DNA of 64,000 bases from Erysipelotrichaceae bacterium (GTDB lineage Bacteria; Bacillota_I; Bacilli_A; Erysipelotrichales; Erysipelotrichaceae): contig JAFULQ010000008.1 in NCBI GenBank assembly GCA_017473265.1, positions 62,001 through 126,000 on the forward strand. Direction: 5' to 3'. The position numbers and the translations under genes are program-made. Under the pieces are notes generated by a model, which saw nothing but the letters and a program-made list of their open reading frames with translations, was not told the origin of the DNA and searched no databases. Below are positions 54,430-64,000 of the stretch, one piece after another. Numbering within the stretch: the stretch's first letter is position 1; each line of letters starts with the position of its first letter.

Positions 54430-55263
54430 ATGGCGATTAAGAAATATAAGCCAACGACAAATGGTCGTCGTGGCATGACGTCATTAGCGTTCGATGAAAT
54501 TACAACAAACAAACCTGAACGCTCATTGACTGAATCATTAAAGAAACACGCTGGTCGCAACAACTTAGGTAGAATTACAACTCGTCACCAAGGTGGAGGA
54601 CACAAGCGTTTATATCGTATCATCGATTTCAAGAGAAATAAGGATGATATCCCTGCTAAAGTAGCAACTATTGAGTACGATCCAAACAGAAGTGCTAACA
54701 TTGCGTTATTACACTATGTAGATGGTGAAAAACGTTATATCTTAGCTCCTAAAGGATTAAAAGTTGGACAAATCGTTGTATCTGGTACAAAAACTGACGT
54801 TAAAGTTGGTAACTGTATGGAATTAGGTAACATGCCTGAAGGTACATTTGTTCACAACGTTGAATTAAAACCTGGTAAAGGTGGACAATTAGCTCGTTCT
54901 GCTGGTGTAAGTGCACAAATCCTTGGTAATGAAGGAAGATATTGCATCTTACGTTTAGCTAGTGGCGAAGTTAGAAAAATCTTATCTGTTTGCCGCGCTA
55001 CAGTTGGTACAGTAGGAAATGAAGACCACAGCTTAGTAAATGTTGGTAAAGCTGGTCGTTCTCGTTGGATGGGAGTTCGCCCAACAGTTCGTGGTTCTGT
55101 AATGAACCCAGTTGATCACCCTCACGGTGGTGGTGAAGGTAGAACACCTATCGGACGTAAATCTCCAATGACACCTTGGGGTAAAAAAGCTATGGGTGTT
55201 AAAACTCGTAAAAATAAAAATGCGTCTAATAAGTATATTGTTCGTAGACGTAATGGAAAGTAA
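54430..55263 (+). CDS. rplB: 50S ribosomal protein L2
   Basis: 277 aa. The [21 protein letters not shown] catalytic-site loop (by position about 223-243) with the invariant His is complete. One of the oldest 23S rRNA binders, required for subunit joining. Confidence 0.98.
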   Translation: MAIKKYKPTTNGRRGMTSLAFDEITTNKPERSLTESLKKHAGRNNLGRITTRHQGGGHKRLYRIIDFKRNKDDIPAKVATIEYDPNRSANIALLHYVDGEKRYILAPKGLKVGQIVVSGTKTDVKVGNCMELGNMPEGTFVHNVELKPGKGGQLARSAGVSAQILGNEGRYCILRLASGEVRKILSVCRATVGTVGNEDHSLVNVGKAGRSRWMGVRPTVRGSVMNPVDHPHGGGEGRTPIGRKSPMTPWGKKAMGVKTRKNKNASNKYIVRRRNGK

Positions 55264-55277
55264 TAGGAGGATGAAAC

Positions 55278-55553
55278 ATGAGTCGTAGTATTAAAAAAGG
55301 ACCATTCTGCGATGCTAGCTTAATGAAAAAAGTTGAAGCATTAAATGCAGCTGGGAAAAAAGAAGTGATCAAGACTTGGTCTCGTCGTTCTACAATTTTC
55401 CCACAATTCTTAGAACACACATTCGCTGTTCATAACGGAAAAGAACATGTTCCTGTATATGTAACAGAAGATATGGTTGGTCACAAATTAGGTGAATTCG
55501 TGCCAACAAGAAAATTCGGCGGTCATGCTGAAGATAAAAAAGCTGGAAGATAG
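55278..55553 (+). CDS. rpsS: 30S ribosomal protein S19
   Basis: 91 aa. [19 protein letters not shown] and [22 protein letters not shown] are family-typical. RBS TAGGAGG. Confidence 0.98.
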   Translation: MSRSIKKGPFCDASLMKKVEALNAAGKKEVIKTWSRRSTIFPQFLEHTFAVHNGKEHVPVYVTEDMVGHKLGEFVPTRKFGGHAEDKKAGR

Positions 55554-55564
55554 GAGGAGACATT

Positions 55565-55900
55565 ATGGAAGCAAAAGCATATGTTAGAAATGTTCGCATA
55601 GCTCCTCGTAAAGTTCGCTTAGTATTGGACTTAATTCGTGGAAAAGATGCTAAAGAAGCTGCAGCAATCCTTAAGTTTACACCTAAGGGTGCTTCTCCAG
55701 TTGTTGCAAAAGTATTAAAATCAGCAGTTGCAAATGCAACTAACAATCACAATATGGACGAATCAAAATTATACATCAAAGCATGTTTCGCTGATGATGG
55801 TGTAACATTGAAACGTTGGATGCCAAGAGCTAAAGGTTCTGCATCACAAATCTTAAAAAGATCAAGCCACATTACAGTAGTGGTTGCGGAAAGAGAATAG
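55565..55900 (+). CDS. rplV: 50S ribosomal protein L22
   Basis: 111 aa. [23 protein letters not shown] and the beta-hairpin [15 protein letters not shown] that lines the exit tunnel (macrolide site). Confidence 0.97.
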   Translation: MEAKAYVRNVRIAPRKVRLVLDLIRGKDAKEAAAILKFTPKGASPVVAKVLKSAVANATNNHNMDESKLYIKACFADDGVTLKRWMPRAKGSASQILKRSSHITVVVAERE

Positions 55901-55912
55901 GGGGATACATAC

Positions 55913-56680
55913 ATGGGTCAAAAAGTTAGTCCAGTAGGAATGCGTGTCGGCGTTATCCGTGACTGGGAATCTAGATGGTATGCGGAAAAAGACTACGCTG
56001 ACTATTTGTTAGAAGACGTTAAAATTCGTGAATATATCTTCGCGGAATTAAAGAATGCTGCTGTTTCTCGTGTAGAAATCGAACGTTCTAAAAACCGTGT
56101 TGAAATTATGATCCGTACTGCTCGTCCGGGTGTAATCATCGGTACAAACGGTGAAAAAATTGAAGAGTTAAAGAAAGCTTTAACTAAATTAACAGGTAAC
56201 AAAACTGTTCATGTTAAAGTTTTAGAAGTAGCAAATCCTGAATTAGATGCTTATTTAGTAGCTAAAGGAATTGCTGAACAATTAGAACAACGTGCATCAT
56301 TCAGAACTGCTCAAAAGAAAGCAATTCAAAGAACAATGAGAGCTGGTGCTAAAGGTATCAAAACTATGGTATCTGGTCGTTTAGGTGGTACAGATATCGC
56401 TCGTAGCGAAGGTTACAGCGAAGGTATCGTTCCTCTACACACATTACGTGCTGATATCGACTATGCATTAGCTGAAGCACATACAACTTATGGTCGCTTA
56501 GGTGTTAAAGTATGGATCTGCCGTGGTGAAGTATTACGCGGTGAAATGGTTAAAGAACCTGAAGCTCCAAAGTTTGCTGGCAAAGATGGTAAGCGTCGCC
56601 CTAACAACCGTCGTAACGATCGTCGTAACGCTCCAAAGGTTGAGGCTAGCGCTCCTGTAGTTGCTAAGGAGGGTGAATAG
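55913..56680 (+). CDS. rpsC: 30S ribosomal protein S3
   Basis: 255 aa. KH domain with [18 protein letters not shown] (GxxG loop) and a C-terminal domain at the mRNA entry site. The last 40 residues are a low-complexity Arg/Asn then Ala/Val tail ([17 protein letters not shown]), longer than in Bacillus. Confidence 0.98.
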   Translation: MGQKVSPVGMRVGVIRDWESRWYAEKDYADYLLEDVKIREYIFAELKNAAVSRVEIERSKNRVEIMIRTARPGVIIGTNGEKIEELKKALTKLTGNKTVHVKVLEVANPELDAYLVAKGIAEQLEQRASFRTAQKKAIQRTMRAGAKGIKTMVSGRLGGTDIARSEGYSEGIVPLHTLRADIDYALAEAHTTYGRLGVKVWICRGEVLRGEMVKEPEAPKFAGKDGKRRPNNRRNDRRNAPKVEASAPVVAKEGE

Positions 56681-56683
56681 TTT

Positions 56684-57100
56684 ATGTTAATGCCAAAGAG
56701 AACTAAATATAGAAGACCTCATCGCTTAAGCTATGAAGGCAAAACAAAAGCTGGAAGATCTGTTGCTTTCGGTGAATATGGATTAGTTGCTGAAACTGGT
56801 GCATATATCAGTAACCGTCAAATTGAAGCAGCGCGTGTTGCTATGACTCGTTACATGAAACGTGGTGGACAAGTATGGATTAAAATTTTCCCTCACTTGG
56901 CTATTACGAAAAAACCATTAGAAGTTCGTATGGGATCTGGTAAAGGTGCTCCTGAAGGATGGGTAGCAGTAGTTAAACCTGGTCGCGTAATGTTTGAAAT
57001 CGCTGGTGTTCCTGAAGAAATCGCTCGTGAAGCATTCCGTTTAGCTTCACACAAATTACCAGTGAAAACTAAATTTGTTCGTAAAGGTGAGGAGGAATAG
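56684..57100 (+). CDS. rplP: 50S ribosomal protein L16
   Basis: 138 aa from ATG 56684 ([14 protein letters not shown], the usual start form). [22 protein letters not shown] and [19 protein letters not shown] are conserved. Close to the A-site tRNA. Confidence 0.97.
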   Translation: MLMPKRTKYRRPHRLSYEGKTKAGRSVAFGEYGLVAETGAYISNRQIEAARVAMTRYMKRGGQVWIKIFPHLAITKKPLEVRMGSGKGAPEGWVAVVKPGRVMFEIAGVPEEIAREAFRLASHKLPVKTKFVRKGEEE

Positions 57101-57103
57101 TAC

Positions 57104-57304
57104 ATGACAATTAAAGATATTCGTGAAAAAACTAATGCTGAATTGGAACATGAAATTGAAACTTTAAAAGAAGAACTATTCAACTTACGTTTCCAACAAG
57201 CGACAGGTAACTTAGAAAACCCTGCTCGCATTAAGCAAGTGCGTAAAACAATCGCACGTATCAAAACAGTAATTACTGAGCGTGAGCTTGGTAATGCAGA
57301 ATAA
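57104..57304 (+). CDS. rpmC: 50S ribosomal protein L29
   Basis: 66 aa, two long helices; [23 protein letters not shown] is the signature. Confidence 0.97.
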   Translation: MTIKDIREKTNAELEHEIETLKEELFNLRFQQATGNLENPARIKQVRKTIARIKTVITERELGNAE

Positions 57305-57318
57305 GGAGGATCATACTG

Positions 57319-57579
57319 ATGGAAAGATCACGCCGTAAAGTTTACCGTGGAGTTGTTACTTCAGACAAGATGGACAAGACAATCACAGTTGAAGTAAATA
57401 CATCAAAAAGACATCCATTATATGGTAAACGCGTAAAATATTCAAAGAAATATAAAGCTCATGACGAATTTAATGAAGCTAAATTAGGAGATACAGTAGA
57501 AATTATGGAAACTCGTCCATTATCTGCTACTAAACGTTTCCGCTTAATTAAAGTCGTAGAAAAAGCTGTAGTACTTTAG
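57319..57579 (+). CDS. rpsQ: 30S ribosomal protein S17
   Basis: 86 aa OB-fold. [19 protein letters not shown] and [20 protein letters not shown] typical. Confidence 0.97.
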   Translation: MERSRRKVYRGVVTSDKMDKTITVEVNTSKRHPLYGKRVKYSKKYKAHDEFNEAKLGDTVEIMETRPLSATKRFRLIKVVEKAVVL

Positions 57580-57592
57580 GAGGTAACTTTAG

Positions 57593-57961
57593 ATGATTCA
57601 AAATGAAACAAGATTAAAAGTTGCAGATAACTCAGGTGCTAAAGAATTACTTGTAATCCGTTGTCTTGGCGGTTCAAGAAGAAGATCTGCTAGTATCGGT
57701 GATGTTGTGGTTTGCTCAGTTAAATCAGCAGCTCCAAATGGTACTGTTAAAAAGGGTCAAGTTGTTAAATGTGTAATTGTACGTACAAAATATGGTATTC
57801 GTCGTGCTAACGGTTCTTATATCAAATTTGACGACAATGCAGCAGTTATCATTAAAGATGATAAATCTCCGGTTGGAACACGTATTTTTGGACCGGTTGC
57901 AAGAGAACTTCGTGATAATGACTACATGAAAATCGTGTCATTAGCTCCAGAAGTGTTATAG
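57593..57961 (+). CDS. rplN: 50S ribosomal protein L14
   Basis: 122 aa. [19 protein letters not shown] start and the [26 protein letters not shown] end are family-typical (latter at 97-122). Start of the spc part of the operon; no separate promoter seen. Confidence 0.98.
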   Translation: MIQNETRLKVADNSGAKELLVIRCLGGSRRRSASIGDVVVCSVKSAAPNGTVKKGQVVKCVIVRTKYGIRRANGSYIKFDDNAAVIIKDDKSPVGTRIFGPVARELRDNDYMKIVSLAPEVL

Positions 57962-57973
57962 GAGGGTGCTTTT

Positions 57974-58282
57974 ATGAAAATCAAAAAAGGTGATCAAGTA
58001 AAAGTCATCACTGGTAAATATAAAGGTACAATCGGTGAAGTATTACAAGTTTTCCCTAAAGAAGACAAAGTAATCGTTGAAGGCGTTAATATTGCTAAAA
58101 AACACCTTAAACCAAGTCAACAAAACCCAGATGGTGGCATCGTAGAAAAATTATTACCAATTCACGTTTCTAACGTAATGGCTTACGATTCTAAAAAGAA
58201 AGTAGCTAGTAGAATTGGATATGCTGAAGAAAAAGGCAAAAAAGTTCGTGTCTACAAAAAGACAGGTAACACAGTGAAATAG
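57974..58282 (+). CDS. rplX: 50S ribosomal protein L24
   Basis: 102 aa. KOW motif [20 protein letters not shown] at the N-terminus. Assembly initiator at the tunnel exit. Confidence 0.97.
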   Translation: MKIKKGDQVKVITGKYKGTIGEVLQVFPKEDKVIVEGVNIAKKHLKPSQQNPDGGIVEKLLPIHVSNVMAYDSKKKVASRIGYAEEKGKKVRVYKKTGNTVK

Positions 58283-58293
58283 GGAGGTAAACG

Positions 58294-58833
58294 ATGAATC
58301 GATTAAATGCAAAGTACAACAATGAAATCGTTGCAAATTTAATGAAACGTTTCAACTACACTTCTGTAATGGAATGTCCTAAAGTTGTTAAGATCGTTGT
58401 TAACATGGGTATCGGTGATGCGATTGCTAACCCAAAAGCTTTAGATGAAGCTGTAGCTGAATTAACATTAATCACAGGTCAAAAACCTGTAATTACAAAA
58501 GCTAAAAAATCAATTGCTAACTTCAAATTACGTGAAGGTATGCCAATTGGTTGTAAAGTAACATTACGTGGTGAACGTATGTATGACTTCATGGATAAGT
58601 TATTCAACATTTCTTTACCACGTGTACGTGACTTCCGTGGTGTTAGCAAGACTGCTTTCGATGGTCGTGGTAACTACACATTAGGAGTTAAAGAACAAAT
58701 CATTTATCCTGAAATCAGCTATGATAAGGTAAATATTGTTCGTGGTATGGATGTTGTGTTCGTAACAACAGCTAATACAAATGAAGAAGCATACGCATTA
58801 TTAGAAGAATTAGGTATGCCGTTTACAAAGTAG
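58294..58833 (+). CDS. rplE: 50S ribosomal protein L5
   Basis: 179 aa. [19 protein letters not shown] and [21 protein letters not shown] (quoted by signature) bind 5S r[13 protein letters not shown] is the P-site tRNA loop. Confidence 0.98.
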   Translation: MNRLNAKYNNEIVANLMKRFNYTSVMECPKVVKIVVNMGIGDAIANPKALDEAVAELTLITGQKPVITKAKKSIANFKLREGMPIGCKVTLRGERMYDFMDKLFNISLPRVRDFRGVSKTAFDGRGNYTLGVKEQIIYPEISYDKVNIVRGMDVVFVTTANTNEEAYALLEELGMPFTK

Positions 58834-58845
58834 GAGGACGTTACA

Positions 58846-59031
58846 ATGGCAAAGACAGCAATGAAATTAAAAGCTAAGCGTACACCAAAGTACTCTACAA
58901 GAGCTTATACACGTTGTGAACGTTGCGGACGTCCACACTCAGTTTTAAGAAAATATAAATTATGCCGTATTTGTTTCAGAGAATTGGCTTACAAAGGTCA
59001 AATTCCTGGAGTTAAAAAGGCTAGCTGGTAA
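58846..59031 (+). CDS. rpsN: 30S ribosomal protein S14, zinc-binding type
   Basis: 61 aa, the short type Z form, with a complete zinc site CERCGRPH ... CRICFRELA. Confidence 0.97.
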   Translation: MAKTAMKLKAKRTPKYSTRAYTRCERCGRPHSVLRKYKLCRICFRELAYKGQIPGVKKASW

Positions 59032-59048
59032 TAAGGAGGATATATCAA

Positions 59049-59444
59049 ATGATGGTTACAGATCCAATCGCGGATATGCTTACTAGAATTCGTAATGCAG
59101 TTCAAGCTCATCACGAAACAGTGGATATTCCTGCAAGTAAAGAAAAAGTTGAAATCGCTAAGATTTTAAAAAATGAAGGTTTCATTACTGAATATGAAGT
59201 AAATGGTGATTTAAAGAAAACTATCACAATTACTTTAAAATATACAAAAGGAAACCAAAAAGTAATCAGTGGTGTTAAGAGAATTTCTAAACCTGGTTTA
59301 CGTATTTACGCTCAAGCAGACAAATTGCCTCGCGTATTAAACGGATTAGGTATTGCTATTATCTCTACATCTCATGGATTATTAACTGATAAAGAAGCGA
59401 AAGCTAAACACGTTGGCGGCGAAGTTGTTGCTTACGTATGGTAA
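59049..59444 (+). CDS. rpsH: 30S ribosomal protein S8
   Basis: 131 aa (or 130 from the second ATG at 59052). [16 protein letters not shown] and [27 protein letters not shown] typical. S8 is the classical spc-operon repressor in enterobacteria; a similar mRNA site near rplE was not searched in detail. Confidence 0.97.
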   Translation: MMVTDPIADMLTRIRNAVQAHHETVDIPASKEKVEIAKILKNEGFITEYEVNGDLKKTITITLKYTKGNQKVISGVKRISKPGLRIYAQADKLPRVLNGLGIAIISTSHGLLTDKEAKAKHVGGEVVAYVW

Positions 59445-59465
59445 TTTAAAGAGAGGTAAAGTTAA

Positions 59466-60008
59466 ATGTCACGTATCGGTAATAAAGCGATTACCATTCC
59501 TGCTGGCGTAGAAGTAACAATCGCTGCAGGCAATGAGGTGACTGTAAAAGGTCCTAAGGGAACACTTACACGTCAGTTTAATTCAAATTTAAGCATTTCT
59601 ATTGAAGGAAATGTATTAACAGTGGCTCGTCCAAATGAAGAAAAGCACACTAAACAATTACATGGAACAACTCGTGCATTAATCTTCAACATGATTGAAG
59701 GTGTATCTAAGGGTTATGAAAAAACATTACAATTAGTTGGTATCGGGTTCCGTGCAGCTGTTGGTGCTAACAAGTTAACATTAAACGTTGGTTACTCTCA
59801 TCCTGTTGTAATCGAATTCGACAAGGATTTAGAAGTAACATGTCCTAGTGTAACAGAAATCGTTGTTAAAGGTATTGATAAGCAACGTGTTGGTGAATTA
59901 TCTGCAAATATTCGTGCAGTTCGTAAACCTGAACCTTACAAAGGAAAAGGTATTTGTTACAAAGGTGAAAAAATCCGTCGTAAAGAAGGAAAAACTTCAG
60001 CTAAATAG
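59466..60008 (+). CDS. rplF: 50S ribosomal protein L6
   Basis: 180 aa. [18 protein letters not shown] start; two tandem folds; C-terminal [26 protein letters not shown] is diagnostic (by position 155-180). Confidence 0.98.
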   Translation: MSRIGNKAITIPAGVEVTIAAGNEVTVKGPKGTLTRQFNSNLSISIEGNVLTVARPNEEKHTKQLHGTTRALIFNMIEGVSKGYEKTLQLVGIGFRAAVGANKLTLNVGYSHPVVIEFDKDLEVTCPSVTEIVVKGIDKQRVGELSANIRAVRKPEPYKGKGICYKGEKIRRKEGKTSAK

Positions 60009-60029
60009 TGGGAAAGGAGAAAATAAATT

Positions 60030-60386
60030 ATGTATAAGAAACCATCTAAAAACATTGATAGAGTACGTCGTCACATTCGTGTACGTACAAAAATTAGCGG
60101 TACTCCAGAATGCCCACGCTTGAATGTATTCCGTTCTAATGCACACATTCACGCTCAAATCATTGATGACGTTAATGGTACAACATTAGTTGCTGCAAGT
60201 TCAGTTGATATGAAACTTGCTAATGGCGGTAATATTGAAGCTGCTAAGGCTGTTGGTGCTGAAATCGCTAAACGTGCTGAAAAAGCTAATATTAAAAAAG
60301 TAGTATTCGACCGTGGTGGATATGTATATCACGGACGTGTTCAAGCGCTTGCTGAAGCAGCAAGAGAAGCTGGACTAGATTTCTAG
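60030..60386 (+). CDS. rplR: 50S ribosomal protein L18
   Basis: 118 aa. [20 protein letters not shown] and [25 protein letters not shown]; 5S rRNA binder. Confidence 0.98.
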   Translation: MYKKPSKNIDRVRRHIRVRTKISGTPECPRLNVFRSNAHIHAQIIDDVNGTTLVAASSVDMKLANGGNIEAAKAVGAEIAKRAEKANIKKVVFDRGGYVYHGRVQALAEAAREAGLDF

Positions 60387-60397
60387 GAGGCGCTAAA

Positions 60398-60970
60398 ATG
60401 GAAGGTAATAAACCAAATATGGAAAATAAACCAAACATGGATCGCAAACCAAATATGGATCGTAAACCTAGAAGAAACGATCGTAACGTGGAAAAAGAAT
60501 TCGAAGAAAGAGTTGTTCGTATTAACCGCGTTACTAAAGTTGTAAAAGGTGGACGTCGTTTCCGTTTTGCGGCTCTAGTAGTTATTGGTGATAAAAAAGG
60601 TAGAGTTGGATTTGGAACAGGTAAAGCAAACGAAGTTCCAGATGCAATCAAAAAAGCAGTTGAAGCTGCTCGTAACAACTTAGTTAAAGTTGACTTAGTT
60701 GGTACAACAATCCCTCATGAAATTATTGGGGAATATGGTGCAGGTAAAGTAGTATTACGTCCTGCTTCAGAAGGTACAGGAGTTATCGCTGGTGGTGCTG
60801 TACGTGCTGTTCTTGAATTAGCTGGTGTTGGAGATATCTTAACAAAATGTTTAGGTTCTCGTACTCCAATTAACATGGTTCGTGCTACAGTTGACGGCTT
60901 AACTCAATTAAAAACTTTAAATAAAGTTGCTAAACTTCGTGGTAAAAAACCAGAAGAAATTCGCGGGTAA
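60398..60970 (+). CDS. rpsE: 30S ribosomal protein S5 with repeat-bearing N-terminus
   Basis: 190 aa. Core from about residue 28 is normal: [21 protein letters not shown] (spectinomycin loop) and [20 protein letters not shown]. The first 25 residues are a low-complexity run of KPNM(E/D)x units, encoded by three 18-bp repeats. L30 (rpmD) should follow in Bacillus-type operons but L15 starts 17 bases after this stop. Confidence 0.97.
   Translation: MEGNKPNMENKPNMDRKPNMDRKPRRNDRNVEKEFEERVVRINRVTKVVKGGRRFRFAALVVIGDKKGRVGFGTGKANEVPDAIKKAVEAARNNLVKVDLVGTTIPHEIIGEYGAGKVVLRPASEGTGVIAGGAVRAVLELAGVGDILTKCLGSRTPINMVRATVDGLTQLKTLNKVAKLRGKKPEEIRG
60410..60463 (+). repeat. Three tandem 18-bp repeats inside rpsE
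   Basis: Units at 60410-60427, 60428-60445 and 60446-60463, form AAACCAAAyATGGAnnrn, plus a partial fourth (AAACC). Reading frame is kept: [24 protein letters not shown]. Suited to slippage, so copy number may vary between strains. Confidence 0.85.
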
Positions 60971-60987
60971 TCAAGGAGGAAAGTCAC

Positions 60988-61428
60988 ATGAAATTACATG
61001 AATTGAAATATACCGAAGGTGCTCGTAGAAGTACAAAACGTCTTGGACGTGGTAATGGGAGCGGCTTAGGTAAAACATCTGGTAAAGGGCATAAAGGACA
61101 AAACGCTCGTAGTGGTGGTGGAGTTCGTTTAGGTTTCGAAGGTGGTCAAACACCATTAGCTAGACGTTTACCAAAACGTGGATTTACAAACTTCACTCGT
61201 AAAGAGTATGCAATCGTTAACGTTGAATTATTAAACAAATTCGAAAATGGCGTTGTTGTTACTCCTGAGTTATTAGTTGAAATGGGTATGGTTAAGAAAG
61301 TTCTTAACGGTATCAAAATTCTAGGTGAAGGAGAATTAGAAAAAGCTTTAACTGTTAAAGCTCACAAATTCTCTAAATCAGCTGTAGAAGTGATTGAAAA
61401 AGCGGGCGGAAAAGTTGAGGTGATCTAA
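60988..61428 (+). CDS. rplO: 50S ribosomal protein L15
   Basis: 146 aa. [22 protein letters not shown] and [18 protein letters not shown] typical. One base separates it from secY. Confidence 0.98.
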   Translation: MKLHELKYTEGARRSTKRLGRGNGSGLGKTSGKGHKGQNARSGGGVRLGFEGGQTPLARRLPKRGFTNFTRKEYAIVNVELLNKFENGVVVTPELLVEMGMVKKVLNGIKILGEGELEKALTVKAHKFSKSAVEVIEKAGGKVEVI

Positions 61429-61429
61429 T

Positions 61430-62716
61430 ATGATCAAAAACTTGATTTCGATGTTCAAAAACAAAGAAATTAGAAACAAGATTCTTTTCACGCTTGCAAT
61501 GTTATTCATATTCCGTTTTGGTTCTGGTATTCCAGTTCCAGGAATTGATACTAATGCTTTAATGCAAGGTATCTCAGATAACAGTTTAATTGGTATGATG
61601 AACTTACTAGGTGGGGGAGCTATGGAGAAATTCTCAGTTTTCTCACTTGGTGTAGGACCATACATTACTGCAAGCATTATTATCCAGTTGTTAGCAATGG
61701 ATGTTATTCCTGCTTTAACTGAAATGGCTAAAAATGGTCAACAAGGTAGAATGCAAATGGATAAGATTACTCGTTATTTAGCGATTGTATTAGCTTTTGT
61801 TCAAGCTTATACATTAACTTATTCATTCGATGTTAGTTATGGTATCGTAGCTAATCCTTCTGTATCAACTTATTTATTTGTAGCAACAATTCTTGCTGCA
61901 GGTACTTCATTCTTGGTATGGTTAGGTGATAGAATTTCACAATTTGGTATAGGTAATGGTGTCTCTATGATTATCTTCTCTGGAATTGTGGCTAACTTAC
62001 CATGGCAATTTATCTCTGCATTTAAAACTTTAGTTGATACAACAAGTGGAGCTGCAGCATTTAGTGGTGTTGTAGAGTTTGCAATCTTTGTTGTTATGTA
62101 TATCGCTATTATTGTATTAGTAATTTTCATGAACGAAGCTGTTCGTAAAATTCCTATTCAATATACATCTAGTGGTGTACGTCAAGGTAAGTCAGTTAAC
62201 TACTTACCATTAAAAATCAATTCTGCAAGTGTTATGCCAGTAATTTTTGCATCATCTGTAATGGTTGCTCCTGTAACAATTATGAGTTTCTTTGAAACTA
62301 ATAAAGTTACTGAAACAATTACAAATGTGCTAAATTTCTCTAAACCTTTAGGTTTAACTATCTATGTAGTACTTGTAGTGTTGTTTACATTCTTCTATAC
62401 TAATCTTCAAGTGGATCCAAAACGTATTGCGGATAACTTGAATAAGCAAGGTACATATATTCTTGGTATTCGTCCAGGAAGCGAAACAGTTACCTATGTA
62501 AGCAAAGTATTAAATCGTATTACAGTATTAGGTGCTATGTTCTTAGCTGTAATTGCTGCATTACCTTATCTTTTACCAATGTTTACTAATATTCCATCTA
62601 GCATTTCTATGGGTGGAACTGGTATAATAATTGTAGTAGGTGTTGCGCTTGAAACTGTTAAGGATTTAGAAAGCCAATTATCTCAGAAAGCATATCGTGG
62701 TTTTGTAAAAAGATAG
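61430..62716 (+). CDS. secY: Preprotein translocase subunit SecY
   Basis: 428 aa, 10 membrane helices. FRFGSGIPVPGIDTNAL plug region, SLGVGPYITASIIIQLL, and the cytoplasmic loop EAVRKIPIQYTSSG and DPKRIADNLNKQGTYILGIRPG. Forms the channel with SecE (19108-19293). Works with the adjacent adk and map genes only by operon tradition. Confidence 0.98.
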   Translation: MIKNLISMFKNKEIRNKILFTLAMLFIFRFGSGIPVPGIDTNALMQGISDNSLIGMMNLLGGGAMEKFSVFSLGVGPYITASIIIQLLAMDVIPALTEMAKNGQQGRMQMDKITRYLAIVLAFVQAYTLTYSFDVSYGIVANPSVSTYLFVATILAAGTSFLVWLGDRISQFGIGNGVSMIIFSGIVANLPWQFISAFKTLVDTTSGAAAFSGVVEFAIFVVMYIAIIVLVIFMNEAVRKIPIQYTSSGVRQGKSVNYLPLKINSASVMPVIFASSVMVAPVTIMSFFETNKVTETITNVLNFSKPLGLTIYVVLVVLFTFFYTNLQVDPKRIADNLNKQGTYILGIRPGSETVTYVSKVLNRITVLGAMFLAVIAALPYLLPMFTNIPSSISMGGTGIIIVVGVALETVKDLESQLSQKAYRGFVKR

Positions 62717-62727
62717 GAGATGTTATA

Positions 62728-63381
62728 ATGAATATTCTGATTATGGGTCCTGCTGGTGCAGGCAAAGGAACGATGTCTGACAAAATTGTGGAGGAATTCA
62801 ATATCCCTCATATTTCGTCGGGGGACATGTTCCGTGCAGAAATTTCAGGAAAAACGGAACTTGGTCTAACCGCGCAAGCTTATATTAATCAAGGTCTTTT
62901 AGTTCCAGACGAGGTTACCATTGAGATGGTTAAACGTCGTCTGACTAAAGATGACTGTAAAAAGGGTTATCTATTAGATGGTTTCCCACGCACATTAGCG
63001 CAAGCGGAAGCTTTGGAAAAGATGACTCGTGAAGTTGGAATTCCACTTCAAGCAATTATTTGTTTAGAAGTTGAGTTTGATGAACTTGCAAAACGTATCA
63101 CTGGACGTCGTATTTGTAAGCATTGCAATGAAATCTACAATGTGTATTTCAAACCTTCAAGCACTGAAGGTATTTGTGATGTTTGCGGTAATGAATTGTT
63201 CCAACGCAGTGATGATACTGTAGAACGTTTAAAGGTTCGCTTACAGGAATATGAAAATCAAACAGTTCCTGTATTAGAGTATTTCAAGAATGCTGGTTTA
63301 GCTAAGAAAATTAATGCTGGACAACCTATTGATGAAGTATGGAAAGAAGTCAAAAAGGCGTTGGAGGAAATTAATGATTAG
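62728..63381 (+). CDS. adk: Adenylate kinase
   Basis: 217 aa, long form with a zinc-binding LID. P-loop GPAGAGKGT (7-15), [28 protein letters not shown] and [15 protein letters not shown] (two CxxC pairs at about 131-153). RBS AGGAGATG. Its last 8 bases overlap the map start. Confidence 0.98.
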   Translation: MNILIMGPAGAGKGTMSDKIVEEFNIPHISSGDMFRAEISGKTELGLTAQAYINQGLLVPDEVTIEMVKRRLTKDDCKKGYLLDGFPRTLAQAEALEKMTREVGIPLQAIICLEVEFDELAKRITGRRICKHCNEIYNVYFKPSSTEGICDVCGNELFQRSDDTVERLKVRLQEYENQTVPVLEYFKNAGLAKKINAGQPIDEVWKEVKKALEEIND

Positions 63382-64000
63382 TACAAAGTCAGCTCGTGAA
63401 CTTGAACTAATGAAAGAAGCTGGGCGTATTGTGGCTTTAGCGCATCAAGCGATTAAAGAGGCAATTAAACCTGGTGTTACTACAAAACAATTGGACAAGA
63501 TTGCTTATGATGTAATTACATCAAATGGAGCAAGACCGTCTTTTAAGGGATACAATGGTTTCCCTGCAAGTATTTGTGCTTCTATCAATGATGTTTTAGT
63601 ACACGGTATTCCTGATAATACAAAATTAAAAGATGGCGATATTATTTCCATTGATATCGGTGCTTGTTATAAAGGCTATCATGGTGATAGTGCTTGGACG
63701 CATGCTGTTGGTGAAGTTGATGAAAAGACACTTCATTTAATGGATGTTACAAGAGAATCTTTATTTGAAGGATTAAAACAAGCTAAGCCAGGGAATCATT
63801 TAGGAGACATTTCGCATGCTATTGGTGAGTATGTTCACGCGCATGGTTATAGTATTCCTATGGATTATACTGGCCATGGAGTTGGTTCTCAATTACATGA
63901 AGATCCAATTGTTCCAAATTACGGACCTGCTGGTCGTGGTGTTCTTCTTAAAGAAGGAATGACACTTGCGATTGAACCAATGGTGCATATGGGAAAACCT
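63374..64000 (+). CDS. map: Methionine aminopeptidase, type I (truncated by window end)
   Basis: 209 codons to the window edge, of about 250 expected. Start ATG 63374 overlaps the end of adk; RBS GGAGG. Metal ligands visible: Asp in [17 protein letters not shown] (two), His in [14 protein letters not shown], Glu in AIEPM; the last Glu lies beyond the edge. Removes the initiator Met from nascent proteins. Confidence 0.97.
   Translation, partial: MISTKSARELELMKEAGRIVALAHQAIKEAIKPGVTTKQLDKIAYDVITSNGARPSFKGYNGFPASICASINDVLVHGIPDNTKLKDGDIISIDIGACYKGYHGDSAWTHAVGEVDEKTLHLMDVTRESLFEGLKQAKPGNHLGDISHAIGEYVHAHGYSIPMDYTGHGVGSQLHEDPIVPNYGPAGRGVLLKEGMTLAIEPMVHMGKP

Noticed and set aside
60971-61156. Minus-strand open frames opposite ribosomal genes
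   Set aside because: They mirror the codon pattern of the plus-strand genes, lack RBS and family motifs.
1-64000. CRISPR arrays, tRNA or rRNA genes, prophage, intact insertion sequences
   Set aside because: No repeat-spacer pattern, cloverleaf, rRNA sequence, phage genes or complete transposase was seen on either strand.

Overview
The window is about 64 kb of low-GC Firmicutes chromosome. The gene order cysS - mrnC - rlmB - sigH-like - rpmG - secE - nusG ... rplK-rplA-rplJ-rplL - rsmC-like - rpoB - rpoC ... rpsL-rpsG-fusA-tuf ... S10/spc operon is the Bacillus-type ribosomal/RNA polymerase supercluster. AT-richness, no rpmD (L30) between rpsE and rplO, Asn at the RpoB rifampicin-pocket position where most bacteria have His, and almost no TGA stop codons all point to the Erysipelotrichia side of the phylum, near the Mollicutes. 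That placement is inference from gene content; no rRNA gene is present to test it.

Layout. (1) 1-2.1 kb: the tail of a KdpD-like kinase and kdpE, an IS3-type transposase relic, and a small regulatory patch of two single-domain LytTR proteins around an XRE repressor. (2) 2.1-5.4 kb: a GntR/UTRA regulator with a cupin phosphoglucose isomerase and a two-domain mannose-6-phosphate isomerase. (3) 5.4-8.8 kb: ung-folC-folT-sirtuin. (4) 8.9-14.7 kb: glycerol dehydrogenase behind a possible Rex site, the glgC-glgD-glgA operon with a perfect CcpA cre upstream, HPr (ptsH) and a small unknown gene. (5) 14.7-19.8 kb: a PHP phosphatase diverging from a cysteine T-box/cysS unit, then mrnC, rlmB, sigH-like, rpmG, secE, nusG. 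(6) 19.9-29.8 kb: a block of 11 genes (DUF1836 regulator, two DegV, UPF0303, MFS, RlmA-like, thioredoxin-like lipoprotein, ABC exporter, two tandem HAD phosphatases, alpha/beta hydrolase) inserted between nusG and rplK. (7) 29.9-41 kb: the L11-L1, L10-L12 and rpoBC units. (8) 41-44.3 kb: an ABC-F protein, a YvlD-type membrane protein and a metallophosphoesterase lipoprotein inserted between rpoC and rpsL. (9) 44.3-48.8 kb: the str operon and tuf. (10) 48.8-52.2 kb: a structured non-coding stretch, a HAD phosphatase and two FemAB-type peptidoglycan aminoacyltransferases. (11) 52.2-64 kb: the S10-spc operon through secY, adk and a truncated map.

The most striking observation is in rpoC. The reading frame is continuous over the whole beta-prime subunit except for one in-frame TAA at 40123-40125 in the second helix of the trigger loop, where Glu (GAA) is expected. 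Because rpoC is essential, this is a base error, a mixed population, suppression or readthrough, or a truly split subunit; it needs direct checking. Other points of interest are a 5-prime leader motif shared by the rplK and rpsL promoters, the near absence of TGA stops (one in about 79 genes), an enlarged RpoB insertion, structured leaders (T-box, L10, S10) and 18-bp repeats in rpsE. No rRNA, tRNA, CRISPR array, prophage or intact insertion sequence was seen. I found no convincing wholly new multi-gene system.
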